Positions 13,651-24,999 of a stretch of DNA of 64,000 nt are shown here, in pieces. The notes under the pieces were generated by a model. The model had not been told where the DNA came from and searched no databases. It saw only the letters and a list, made by a program, of their open reading frames with translations. The stretch's first letter is position 1. Each line of letters starts with the position of its first letter. Made by a program: the position numbers and the translations under genes. The DNA comes from Oasisia sp. SBJ-2009. Lineage: Eukaryota > Annelida > Polychaeta > Sabellida > Siboglinidae. The DNA lies in contig OZ024867.1 of the NCBI GenBank assembly GCA_964017155.1, positions 23,675,520 through 23,739,519 on the forward strand, written 5' to 3'.

Positions 13651-14284
13651 TATACCAAAAGCCACAATCTTCAACACTATAGAGATATCATCCAGAACTT
13701 CCCACAGAATACCATATAGAACATTCCAAAACAAAACAAACAATTTCATGGAATAACACATTAAACATCCTTTGGGATACTGTACAGACCATTACGTACG
13801 ACACTACCTCGGCTATTCTCTGTACATTTTCAGATATCTGTATATCATGGTGTTACCAAATGCATCATAGTTTCAGATTTATCCACCAGGTGTCAGGCCG
13901 ACATAGTTAGTGTATGTGTCACTAGGTGGCAGCCGTGTGTCAGTTTATTTAACACTATTTCTTAACACATTGTCTGACAAACATAATTACTACAACACAA
14001 AAGATAAATATGTGTACAATAAATATAACTATGCATTTGAAAATACATTTAGTAAATGTAATGGTTTGCTTATTACAAATTAACAAAAACTAAATTAGCC
14101 ATTGCATTAAACTCAATGTTGTAGGAAATATAGAAACTATCTAAAGAGTATAAATTTATGTACAGTAAACAGTGTTAATGACGACACTTCATAGTCAGCT
14201 GTAGATAACATTTAAAAGCTGTCTTATTGGATGATGAGAACACAACATGTGCACGTATATATATATATATATATATATATATCC
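13651..14284. other. intergenic; CTCF-like motif; TA microsatellite
   Basis: No gene seen. The string TCACTAGGTGGCAG at about 13919-13932 closely resembles the vertebrate and insect CTCF core. A TA microsatellite lies at about 14257-14283. Confidence 0.5.
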
Positions 14285-16077
14285 AGATGTCATACCGTCA
14301 TGGCATCACTTGCTATACCGTCTTTGCGACACCTAGCTGTCATACTGTCATGGCGTCACTTGTTATACCATCATTGTGACACCTGTCATACCGTCATGGC
14401 ATCACTTGTCATACTGTCATGACATCACCTGTCATACCGCCATTGTATCACTTGTCATACCGTCATTGCGACTCCTGTCATACCGTCATGGCACCAACTG
14501 TCATTCCGTCACCTGTCATTCTGTCATTGCGTCACCTGTCATACCGTCATCTGTCATACCGTCATGGTGTCACCTGTCGTACCTCCAGGACCTGTCATCT
14601 TATCATGGCGTCACCTGCCATTCCGTCATCTGTCATACCGTCATGGCTTCACCTGTTATTCCGTCATAGTGCCACCTGTCCTGCCATCATAGTGCCACCT
14701 GTCCTGTTGTCATAGTGCCACCTGTCCTGCCATCATAGTGCCACCTGTCCTGCCGTCATAGTGCCACCTGTCCTGCCATCATAGTGCCACCTGTCCTGTT
14801 GTCATAGTGCCACCTGTCCTGCCATCATAGTGCCACCTGTCCTGCCATCATAGTGCCACCTGTCCTGCCATCATAGTGCCACCTGTCCTGCCATCATAGT
14901 GCCACCTGTCCTGCCATCACAGTGCCACCTGTCCTGCCATCACAGTGCCACCTGTCCTGCCATCACAGTGCCACCTGTCCTGCCGTCATAGTGCCACCTG
15001 TCCTGCCGTCATAGTGCCACCTGTCCTGCCATCATAGTGCCACCTGTCCTGCCATCATAGTGCCACCTGTCCTGTCATCATAGTGCCACCTGTCCTGCCA
15101 TCATAGTGCCACCTGTCCTGCCATCATAGTGCCACCTGTCCTGCCATCATAGTGCCACCTGTCCTGCCATCATAGTGCCACCTGTCCTGCCATCATAGTG
15201 CCACCTGTCCTGTTGTCATAGTGCCACCTGTCCTGCCATCATAGTGCCACCTGTCCTGCCATCATAGTGCCACCTGTCCTGCCATCATAGTGCCACCTGT
15301 CCTGCCATCATAGTGCCACCTGTCCTGCCATCATAGTGCCACCTATCCTGCCATCACAGTGCCACCTGTCCTGCCATCACAGTGCCACCTGTCCTGCCAT
15401 CACAGTGCCACCTGTCCTGCCATCATAGTGCCACCTGTCCTGTCATCATAGTGCCACCTGTCCTGCCGTCATAGTGCCACCTGTCCTGCCATCATAGTGC
15501 CACCTGTCCTGCCATCATAGTGCCACCTGTCCTGCCATCATAGTGCCACCTGTCCTGTCATCATAGTGCCACCTGTCCTGCCATCATAGTGCCACCTGTC
15601 CTGCCATCATAGTGCCACCTGTCCTGCCATCATAGTGCCACCTGTCCTGCCATCATAGTGCCACCTGTCCTGCCATCATAGTGCCACCTGTCCTGCCATC
15701 ATAGTGCCACCTGTCCTGTTGTCATAGTGCCACCTATCCTGCCATCATAGTGCCACCTGTCCTGTTGTCATAGTGCCACCTGTCCTGCCATCATAGTGCC
15801 ACCTGTCCTGCCGTCATAGTGCCACCTGTCCTGCCATCATAGTGCCACCTGTCCTGCCATCATAGTGCCACCTGTCCTGCCGTCATAGTGCCACCTGTCC
15901 TGCCGTCATAGTGCCACCTGTCATGCCGTCATAGTGCCACCTGTCCTGCCGTCATAGTGCCACCTGTCCTGCCGTCATAGTGCCACCTGTCCTGCCGTCA
16001 TAGTGCCACCTGTCCTGCCGTCATAGTGCCACCTGTCCTGCCGTCATAGTGCCACCTGTCCTGCCGTCATAGTGCCA
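14285..16077. repeat. 23-bp minisatellite
   Basis: Units of 23 bp. The left third (14285-14660) is divergent, with GTCATACCGTCATGGCGTCA-type units. From 14665 on it is homogeneous (ATAGTGCCACCTGTCCTGCC plus ATC). About 60 homogeneous copies carry phased variants (CCGTC, TTGTC, CACAG). The degenerate edge and uniform core are typical of unequal exchange. Confidence 0.95.
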
Positions 16078-16330
16078 TTTGACCTGCCATCATGACACTA
16101 TTGAACATACCTCTGCCAATTCTACGAACATTTTGCTCGTTCGCTCTGGAAAGTAGCTATGAAGAGACAAGACGTCGGATGCAATCTGGTGGGAATATTC
16201 CCAGGTTACCTGCAACAGAATAGTCTATACTAGTATGTATAGTAGAGTGTGGAACACATTGCAGGGGGCCCTAACTAGCTGCAAGAATCATATCCTGGGG
16301 AAAACCATTCCAGAATGATAGTCACACACA

Positions 16331-16378
<48 letters not shown>

Positions 16379-16626
16379 CACAACACGCACACAACACGCA
16401 CGCACACACACAGACACACACACACATACATTATATACAATAAACAGCAAACATATATACATATATATATACATATATATATTATGCACAACGTATATAC
16501 ACAGTATATATATTTGCCTGTATATTGTATATAATGTATATATATGTATCATAATGTATGTATATATACTGTATAATATAGTATTTCACACCAGTCAACT
16601 TCTCAGTTTTTTTGTTCTAATTAGTG

Positions 16627-16675
<49 letters not shown>

Positions 16676-17392
16676 CTCTTTTATTTTGTTCTTCTATAAT
16701 GTGTTTTAGAATAGTAATTATATTTTAGATACAGATTCACTCATTACTCCTGATTGTTTTCATATCATACTGTTTAAATTTATGATTATTATGGTCCATT
16801 GACAATCATGCTACAAACATGATTAAACAATTGTGACCAGCAACAATCATCTATTTATAACTACTATTGCTACTACTGCTATTTACAATAACATTTTGTT
16901 AAGGATATACACGTTTGTTGACATAGTCCTGCTTTATAACAAATCTCTCGATTTGTGAAATAACTCCCACCTATCAAAGCCTTTCTGAAAGCAACATATA
17001 TTAAATATAATTTGTTGATCACGTGACAAAAATAGCAGAGACCTTGTTGAAGATGTGGGGGGGGGATGATTTAGTAGGTGCCAGTAATATACTTATACAA
17101 CATACATAACTAAACCATGTGTAGCATGTCAGATACATTTTTTTCTTAAGACATTTCTTTGCAAAATCATGTTTAATTTAATAAGTATAATATTATATTT
17201 AAATGTTGGCTCATGTATCATAACTATGTACCCTATATTTAAACATAATCCTCCAATTTTGTAAATAGAATGTTATATCATGGTGTAAATATTTATTGTA
17301 ATTTTTTATTGTTGTAATTTAAGTATGTCGTCTACTTTTAATAAGTTCAGTTTTCTATTTAAAGTAATAAGTCTTAGGTTTTATTTGTAGTT
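16078..17392. other. downstream flank of the small gene; microsatellites
   Basis: No exon recognised. It holds a GCAC/CA microsatellite (16322-16430), TA-rich runs (16455-16570, 16630-16672) and AT-rich DNA. In the minus orientation 17380-17397 provides two AATAAA signals for the small gene. Confidence 0.5.
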
Positions 17393-17452
17393 TTATTGTT
17401 CTATTTTCAACATAATTTCCAGAACCAACTCCTCCATGGTAAGTACTGTTAG
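17393..17452 (-). CDS. small gene, putative terminal exon
   Basis: The acceptor CAACTGTAG is followed by 19 codons and TAA; the first 12 codons repeat the end of the previous coding exon (LTVLTMEELVLE), then IMLKIEQ. AATAAA at 17392-17397 and 17380-17385 could serve 3' end formation. It is also the outermost copy of the 72-bp repeat, which lowers certainty. Confidence 0.5.
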   Translation of the reverse strand, partial: LTVLTMEELVLEIMLKIEQ

Positions 17453-20400
17453 CTACAGTTGTTCAACATGACCTAAACAATGACTTACCTCAAGCACCAA
17501 CCCCTCCATGGTAAGTACTGTTAGCTACAGTTGTTCAACATGACCTAAACAATGACTTACCTCAAGCACCAACCCCTCCATGGTAAGTACTGTTAGCTAC
17601 AGTTGTTCAACATGACCTAAACAATGACTTACCTCAAGCACCAACCCCTCCATGGTAAGTACTGTTAGCTACAGTTGTTCAACATGACCTAAACAATGAC
17701 TTACCTCAAGCACCAACCCCTCCATGGTAAGTACTGTTAGCTACAGTTGTTCAACATGACCTAAACAATGACTTACCTCCAACACCAACTCCTCCATGGT
17801 AAGTACTGTTAGCTTCTCTTCTCGTATCTTCCGTCGTTCATTCTCAATATCCCTAAAAACCATTCTCATTCTCAGTAAGAGGTGTCAAATAAACTACCAA
17901 TTTAAAGCGACATGGTCCGTTCGTGGCTTTTTATTTTTATTGCAAAATCATGTTAATCAGTATAAGTTATAACTATTGTAGCATCCTGACCGCCAATAAA
18001 TGTTTTATCGAAACAGAACTGACTTCATAATGTTAAATGTTGAATGTTTTTATACGCTGTCACTTAAATCACCGCAAGTGACACCCACCCTTTGACCTTT
18101 ACCAACTGGGAGCTGTGCACCTGGCTGGGTGTGGCGTTAGTGGCGTCAACTTGTGTTCACGTGATATCTGCATCGCGTGATCATGCATTTCCTTCTGGGC
18201 TTTTAGCCACGCCTACAATGGTTTCGAAAACGCCTCGTGGTCGATGTGTAAACAGAGTTAAGCACCCCTTACTGGGTCTATTATCAAACCCTAAATGGTA
18301 CACGAAAACATATTTTGACTGTCTTTATGCCATAATAGGCATAATTTATACCGTATAACATGATTTTGCAATAAAAATTAAAAGCCACGAACGAACCATG
18401 TCGCTTTAAGTCATGGACTGACCCACATTATATGCATCTAGTATATGTTCTTATCACATTTCTGTGACACCTTTACTAAATATAACATTATATGAACATA
18501 TGTTCTTAATGTATTTATGCGATTAATTAAGTTAATATTGAAGCTATTTTGAAAGGTTTTCACACAGTTTATAATGCATTTTTTCTATGTACGTAAGTTG
18601 ATAAATTCTCTACGAGTGCAACTAAAAAGAGACTACAGGTCTGTATTCTCCTGGCTCCGGAAGAGTGAAATGCTGACAAATAACTCATTTGATCTCTATA
18701 AAATGTTTTTCCATATTTTAGCATGCTACATATTAGATATAAACTGTACACGTTTATGTTCAGTGTAATTTTAAAATTACAATATAGATAAGAAATTGTT
18801 ACAGCTTAGCATAATTAAAAATTGTGCCTTTTCAATCACAAAGTCACCTCGGGTGGGTTTCACTCCTACATCAAACACCACTGGGGGTATCATTTCTATT
18901 TCTGCCACCACTATCTACTGCAGACGTAGCCACTGAGTCTTACCTGTTGGTGAATTGGGAGGGAAGATAATCATAGCTGCCTACTCTGCTTGAGTACCGG
19001 GACAAGACAGAGCCTGCAACACAACAACACAACACAACAATACAACATAACCACACAATAACAATACAACAACATAACAACACAATAACAATACAACAAC
19101 ATAACAACACAACAACATAACAACACAATAACAATACAACAACATAACAACTCAACTACACAACAACATAACAACAACACAGCTACACAACAGCACAACA
19201 ACACTACAACACTATAACAGAACAGCACAACACAACAACACAACACAACAACACAACAACACAACAACACAACAACACAACAACACAACAACACAACAAC
19301 ACAACAACACAACAAAACAACAACACAACAACACAACAACACAATAACAATACAACAATACAACAACATAACAACTCAACTACACAACAACACAACAACA
19401 TAACAACAACACAGCTACACAACAACACAACAGCACAACAACACTACAACACTATAACAGAACAGCACAACAGCACAACAGCACAACAGCACAACAGCAC
19501 AACAACACAACAACACAACAACACAACAACACAACAACACAACAACACAACAACACAACAACACAACAACACAACAACACAACAACACAACAACACAACA
19601 ACACAACAACACAACAACACAACAACATAACATATGTGTATGTCATTCTATGGTGTGTGCCACATGACAGCTCTCACTGAACCACTCTGTGAGTACATGA
19701 CAGTACTCACTGGACCACTCTGTGGGTACATGACAGTACTCACTGGACCACTCTGTGGGTACATGACAGTACTAACTGAACCACTCTGTGAGTACATGAC
19801 AGTAGTCACTGAACCACTCTGTGAGTACATGACAGTACTCACTGGACCACTCTGTGGGTACATGACAGTACTAACTGAACCACTCTGTGAGTACATGACA
19901 GTACTCACTGGACCACTCTGTGGGTACATGACAGTACTCACTGAACCACTCTGTGAGTACATGACAGAACTCACTGGACCACTGTGTGGGTACATGACAG
20001 TACTCACTGGACCACTCTGTGGGTACATGACAGTACTCACTGGACCACTCTGTGGGTACATGACAGTACTCACTGGACTACTCTGTGGGTACATGACAGT
20101 ACTCATTGGACCACTCTGTGGGTACATGACAGTACTCACTGGACCTCTCTGTGGGTACATGACAGTACTCACTGGACCACTCTGTGGGTACATAACAGTA
20201 CTCACTGGACCTCTCTGTGGGTACATGACAGTACTCACTGGACCACTCTGTGGGTACATGACAGTACTCACTGGACCACTCTTTGGGTACAAGACAGTAC
20301 TCACTTAACCACTCTGTGGGTATATGGCAGTACTCACTGGACCACTCTGTGGGTACATGACAGTACTCACTGGACCACTCTTTGGGTACAAGACAGTACT

Positions 20401-21223
20401 CACTTAACCACTCTGTGGGTATATGGCAGTACTCACTGGACCACTCTTTGGGTACAAGACAGTACTCACTTAACCACTCTGTGGGTACATGGCAGTACTC
20501 ACTGGAGTGGACCACTCTGTGGGTACATGACAGTACTCACTGGACCACTCTGTGGGTACATGACAGTACTCACTGGGCCACTCTGTGGGTACATGACAGT
20601 ACTCACTGGACCACTCTGTGGGTACATGACAGTACTCACTGGACCACTCTGTGGGTATATGACAGTACTCACTGGACCTCTCTGTGGGTACATGACAGTA
20701 CTCACTGGAGTGGACCACTTTGTGGGTACATGACAGTGCTCATGGACCACTCTGTGGGTACATGACAGTACTCACTGGACCACTCTGTGGGTACATGACA
20801 GTACTCACTGGACCACTCTGTGGGTACATGAGAGTACTCACTGGACCACTCTGTGGGTACATGACAGTACTCACTGGACCACTCTGTGGGTACATGGCAG
20901 TACTCACTGGACCACTCTGTGGGTACATGACAGTACTCACTGGACCACTCTGTGGGTACATGACAGTACTCACTGGACCTCTCTCTCTGTGGGTACATGA
21001 CAGTACTCACTGGAGAGTGGTACAAGACAGTACTCACTGGACCACTCTGTGGGTACCTACTTGTGTCTGAGATGTGTGATGAGCTCCTAGAGTGATATCC
21101 TCTCTGCTGTTTCAGCTGTTCCAGAGTCTCCTCCTGAGCCAAGAGACTGCGACGCTTCTCAATAAGAGACCTGGAGACAACAGTAATTGTAACAATATAC
21201 CACAGCATTGTCACTGCAGAGGT

Positions 21224-21302
<79 letters not shown>

Positions 21303-24005
21303 CTGCGTGTGTGTGTGTATGTGTGTATGTGTGATTGTGTGCGTGACTGTGTGTGTGTGTAGGTGTGTGTGTGTATGTGAGAGAGCATGTGTATGTGTAT
21401 GTATCCCTGTGTGTGTGGGGGGGTGGGGGTGGGGGTGTGTGTGTGTGTCCAAATGTGTTTATATATATTTATCTAAACATAACAAAATATATTATTTAAC
21501 AGACGCTGACATAATCAAGGACAAAATAAATGTTGACTTAACACTGATACTGTGACCGGAAATATCAGTATTTATATTATTTACTCGATTATTGGCACAC
21601 TACAATCATTGTCCTGGTAACACAGGGACCCCACCTCAGACACTGTCAAATACACGTCTGTGTGTTCACAGCCACTGAATGTCCACACTGTGTTCTACAC
21701 CACTTCTCTGGCTACACACACAGTGTGTAAATAAACATACCTAGTGGCCTGTAACATTGCTCTAAATCAACAAATTACTATTTGCCACTAAATATACTGG
21801 TTACCATGAATAGTGCACTAGTGCCGTGGACACCAGCAGTCCAACAACATACCTACGCATTTTAAGCAAAATATTCAACCATCACGACTAATGATTTTGT
21901 GATTTTAAATCAATTGTTTTTTAATTTGCCTTGGCTTCCTTAATAAATATTAGCTGTACTCCTACTACGTATACTATATCCTGTTTTCAAATTGATGTCT
22001 TTCTGCAGTTTGTGTGTCTCTTTTTTCTGTTTCTGCTTCTAAATTGCTATCCTGAGCGACTGTTATGGGTTTATTTTTTTAACTCATACAGATTGCAAAG
22101 GGGTGCATATTGTATATAGGTGAGCAAGAATCTGCCTGTCTCACCCCCAGCCCTGGTTCAATATCCAGTCATGGCAGGCATGGTATATTTGGTGTTAAAA
22201 CCTGGCTCTCAACATTGGGGACTACGTATCCATTGTGAATCGGAGAATCTTGTTAATGTCGGTTCCGTCTCAATTTGGGACGTAAAAGAACCACAGAGGA
22301 CGACAAACCCCCTGGCAGTGACCATCCTCAGTGCCTGAGTGCCAGCACAGAAAGGTCGGCTTCCCAGCAAACAAGGAACCATTTCTGAACCAGTTAGCAT
22401 GTGTCATACTGGTTCATAATTGGTACTGCTCCACCAGTATGTTTTTTCATGTGTATTCACGTGAATACACATGTTCTATCTGTTGTCACGAGTTTTGAAC
22501 GAGTTTGACACGAGTCGTACTGGGTCAGAACTGGTACGGTTTCACTGGCACCTGTCATCATGTGAAAAACTTGTGATTTCACGATAAACACGGGTCGACA
22601 CATCAAATTTGTTCACAGAAACCAGTGAATTCACGTACGGAAACACGTGAATCAAGCCAGTTGAACTTGTGAATTCACTTACAGAACATGTGAAATCCTG
22701 AGCGACTGTTATGAGTTTGTTATTAAAAAAAATCATACAGATTGTAGAGATGCAGATAGTGCAGTGGTTAGCACATCCACTTGTCTCACCCCCAGCCCAG
22801 GATGACAGTATCCAGTCATGGCAGGCATGGTATATTTGTGTTAAAACCTGGCTCTCAACATTGGGGACTCTGCATCCATTGTGAATCAGAGAATCTTGTT
22901 AATGTCGTTTCCGTCTCAATTTGGGATGTAAAAAAAACACTGAGGACGACAAACACCCTGGAGTGACGACCCTCAGTGCCAGCATAGATACCAGCTGTTG
23001 TTATTTGAATCTAAAATGCCTATTTCATGTAATCTGTGATGACAATTACAGAAAAAATTGTGGTCTGACCTCCATGGTTTAACAGCAACATGCTGCATAG
23101 TGGAGCCACCCGCCAGAGCTGACTGTGACAGTAATGACTCAAAGAGGAAAACGTGTCATTTACATGTTAATTTTGATCGATTTCAGGTATTATTTTGTGA
23201 TCATGTGACAAGTGTATTATAAGAATAGTACAGGTGTAATAAATAAACCATGTAAAATGTGATCACCACATGTGTGATAGTTTTGGATGTGCGGGCCTAA
23301 ACTGCAAAAGTATCGAAGGTTCAATAGCACCCCAGCAAACAACGACCTGTGATTTCACATGTTCTGTAAGTGAATTCATGAGTTCAACTAGCTCAATTGA
23401 AGTCAATTCACCGGATTTTTTGAACAAATTTGGTGTGTCATGACATGTACATTTCCTGTGAAATCACGAGTTTTTTCACGTGATGACACGTGCCAGTGAA
23501 ACCGTACCAGTTCTGACCCAGTACGACTCGTGCCAAAATCGTTCAAAAGTCAAAACTCGTGACAACAGGCAGAACGCGTGTATTCAGGTGAATACACATG
23601 AAAACATGTACTGGTGGAGCAGTACCAATTATGAACCAGTATGACATGTGCCTCTGGTTCAGAAATGGTTCCTTGTTTGCTGGGATTGTATTTTAACTAT
23701 TTACTTGAAATAATTTGTGTAGTCATGTTACTATTTTATATTATTAGGGCTTATAAAAACGGTTTTACCCTAACTCTAACTAACTACTGCATGGTGAAAT
23801 ATATTCGAACAACACCGCTCGAAAAACAACCATAGCGTAAATAACTAGGCCGGTACTACCGTGCGTGCCGAATTCACAATGAGCCGAAATTACCAGAAAA
23901 ACTATTTATAGCGAAGCTCGCTTCAGTGTTCGGCAAAGTCACTTACTGAAGTTCCCGTTGATTCAGCCGCTGTTGTTCGTAGCGTTCTCTGACGCGTTCA
24001 TTCAT
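17393..24005 (-). CDS. small coiled-coil protein gene, 5 exons plus repeated mini-exons
   Basis: I do not recognise this protein. Exons on the minus strand: 23947-24005, 21061-21170, 18944-19013, 17777-17852 and terminal 17393-17452. All four junctions are phase-consistent and use GT-AG (GTAAGT, GTAGGT, GTAAGA, GTAAGT). The minimal product is 124 aa. It starts MNERVRERYEQQ and is highly charged and helical (EKRRSLLAQEETLEQLKQQ in exon 2). A Ser/Tyr-rich linker (SRYSSRVGSYDYLPS) follows, then a second helix (IENERRKIREEK), then LTVLTMEELVLE twice. The stop TAA overlaps the first of two AATAAA signals. Four tandem 36-nt in-frame mini-exon copies lie between the last two exons. Introns carry 33-bp and ACAACAACAC arrays. 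The ATG is chosen because it is the first in an open exon with a promoter-like upstream region. The terminal exon could instead be a repeat copy, with true 3' exons not found; I found none downstream. Confidence 0.6.
17453..17776 (-). repeat. 72-bp repeat carrying mini-exons with acceptor and donor
   Basis: Four and a half units of 72 bp. In minus orientation each unit is 36 nt of exon-like sequence (17705-17740, 17633-17668, 17561-17596, 17489-17524), encoding LTVLTMEGLVLE in phase 0, and 36 nt of intron-like sequence running from GTAAGTCATT to CAACTGTAG. The exon-like part matches the last 12 codons of the exon at 17777-17852. Skipping all copies leaves a 324-nt intron. Including copies would add 12 residues each, but would need 36-nt introns between neighbouring copies, which is below the usual animal minimum. 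Confidence 0.85.
17777..17852 (-). CDS. small gene, exon 4
   Basis: The acceptor TTTTTAG is followed by a charged helix (DIENERRKIREEK) and LTVLTMEELVLE, then donor GAG/GTAAGT. It enters in phase 2 and ends in phase 0. Its last 36 nt are the seed of the 72-bp repeat. Confidence 0.7.
17906..18405. mobile_element. MITE family A, copy 1 (TTAA-flanked)
   Basis: About 50-bp terminal inverted repeats begin AGCGACATGGTCCGTTCGTG; the element is bracketed by TTAA on both sides. Other copies are at 48910-49387 and 54844-55348, all near 500 bp. The internal 88-codon frame recurs in the other copies only as homologous repeat sequence with breaks, so I do not call it a gene. It lies in an intron of the small gene. 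Confidence 0.88.
18944..19013 (-). CDS. small gene, exon 3
   Basis: The acceptor TTGCAG leads to SVLSRYSSRVGSYDYLPS and donor ACAG/GTAAGA; phase 1 in, phase 2 out. Rich in Ser, Tyr and Arg, likely a linker between helices. Confidence 0.65.
19016..19630. repeat. ACAAC/ACAACAACAC simple repeat
   Basis: A/C-only tandem array made of ACAAC and ACAACAACAC words, with sporadic GC and AT variants and a duplicated block (compare about 19140-19220 with 19373-19465). In the transcribed orientation it is a G/T-rich tract that begins only a few bases upstream of the exon 3 acceptor. Confidence 0.9.
19666..21050. repeat. 33-bp minisatellite abutting the exon 2 donor
   Basis: About 42 copies of a 33-bp unit (core CTCACTGGACCACTCTGTGG, then GTACATGACAGTA). 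Its last unit merges with the donor of small-gene exon 2: the intron starts GTAGGTACCCACAGAGTGG, matching the unit's reverse complement. On the transcript strand every unit carries CCA/GTGAGTACT, a consensus-like donor. Minus- and plus-strand frames remain open because 33 is a multiple of three. Confidence 0.93.
21061..21170 (-). CDS. small gene, exon 2
   Basis: The acceptor CTCCAG leads to SLIEKRRSLLAQEETLEQLK, a heptad-like helix, then GYHSRSSSHISDT; donor ACAA/GTAGGT. Phase 2 in, phase 1 out, matching neighbours. Confidence 0.7.
21223..21450. repeat. GT microsatellite
   Basis: Nearly pure (GT)n to 21300, then interrupted GT/GTAT and G-rich sequence to about 21450. Confidence 0.95.
21451..22051. 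other. intron of small gene, nothing recognised
   Basis: Unremarkable AT-rich intron sequence between the GT tract and the SINE-like repeat. Confidence 0.5.
22052..22340 (+). mobile_element. SINE-like repeat, copy 1
   Basis: Nearly the same 290 bp occurs at 22698-22984. It starts CTGAGCGACTGTTATG and includes CTGGTTCAATATCCAG, which resembles a pol III B box, as in tRNA-derived SINEs. The second copy also has a box-A-like CAGTGGTTAGCACA. No reliable tail is visible. Confidence 0.6.
22363..22696 (-). mobile_element. MITE family C, copy 1 (truncated end)
   Basis: It begins CCCAGCAAACAAGGAACC and is the reverse complement of the element at 23331-23684, but lacks about the last 20 bp (the other terminal repeat). 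At the break it runs straight into the second SINE-like copy, so that element or a duplication cut it. Confidence 0.75.
22698..22984 (+). mobile_element. SINE-like repeat, copy 2
   Basis: Second copy of 22052-22340, with CAGTGGTTAGCACA near 22761 (box-A-like) and a damaged B box. The two copies bracket a truncated MITE. Confidence 0.6.
23331..23684 (+). mobile_element. MITE family C, copy 2
   Basis: Complete: left end CCCAGCAAACAACG and right end CCTTGTTTGCTGGG are inverted repeats. The interior has many inverted motifs around GTGAATTCAC and CACGTGAATACAC. A third copy lies at 56803-57141. Confidence 0.85.
23947..24005 (-). CDS. small gene, exon 1 (start codon)
   Basis: ATG at 24005-24003 opens 19 codons plus two bases (MNERVRERYEQQRLNQREL) and ends at donor CA/GTAAGT. 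A very charged, helical start. Confidence 0.65.
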
Positions 24006-24960
24006 TGTCACAGTAATTCCACGTACTTAAAATACCATTGGTTGTCTCCAAGTAAATGTTCTAGTCCAAATCATAGTAACTCGCCAGTTGTCAACCACCA
24101 TGAATAAACAACATGCTTGAAGCCGAAGTTGTTGTATCGGTTGGTCGCCAGGGGGCGTCGAACATAGTAACTGTTCCGCCGTCTGGCGATCAATCAATCA
24201 ACTATTACTACTGGCGCCACCAATGTTAGGTTTGCAAAAACCTGCTATAAAAGTTTCTAGCTTGTCAAAATATATTTGTAAAAACGATTTTTTGCGTCAA
24301 TATAGTGTGACTTTGAAATTGGTATGACATTGAAATGGCGTTTTATATCCGATATTACCTATATTTGGTGTATTTATAGGATTAGTTGACGGGCGTTTAA
24401 CCTATTTTTCTATTCAACTGTTTTCGGGGCCCAGTAAATTATTCGTCACCCATGATGGAAGTATAGCTATAGGCCCACCCTTAACATTTAATATTTTTCT
24501 TGTGAGATCTTTCAATTACTTATTTTTTATATAAATATTTATCCTTTACATATGCTATATTAGCAGTATGACGTAGTATTTCTACTTTAGTAGTATTTCA
24601 CATTGCACTCGATCTTGGCTTTGCGAATTGGTGCAGTCATACAGAGTCTACTATAGTTTTGATAGAGTAATTTAGTGAAAGCTAAATGGTTTTCACTTCA
24701 GAAACACAATGTGATTCTTGTAGAAGCATGTTCAAATTATTATTGTAACAGGGTCTTATTGTGATAGTAGACATAATAACACGGTACGATTGTCATAATA
24801 ACTCGGTCTAATTGTGATAGCATAATAAAATCTTCATAGTAACATGGCAGTAGCTTATGACAGCAACATAATCTGATTGTGACATGGTCTGTGACAAAAT
24901 GGTCATGGTATTTTTATAGTAACATGGTATGACCACAAACACAGATGATGTAAATCAGTA
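24006..24960. other. upstream region of the small gene
   Basis: Probable promoter side of the small gene. GGTCGCCAGGGGGCGTCG at 24143-24160 is a strong CTCF-like string. No TATA box is evident near 24040. Repeated words of the type 'TAATAACA(C/T)GGT' occur around 24740-24930 without clear periodicity. Confidence 0.45.
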
Positions 24961-24999
24961 CAAATATTGTTTATTACAGACCACATACAATAGCCCGTG

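Noticed and set aside
12040..13682. 609- and 514-codon plus frames and 352-codon minus frame
   Set aside because: 24-bp periodicity keeps every frame open on both strands; a real gene would not be open in four frames.
18092..18358. 88-codon ORF in MITE family A
   Set aside because: The same sequence in the other two copies is broken and reversed relative to the host; it is element interior, not a conserved protein.
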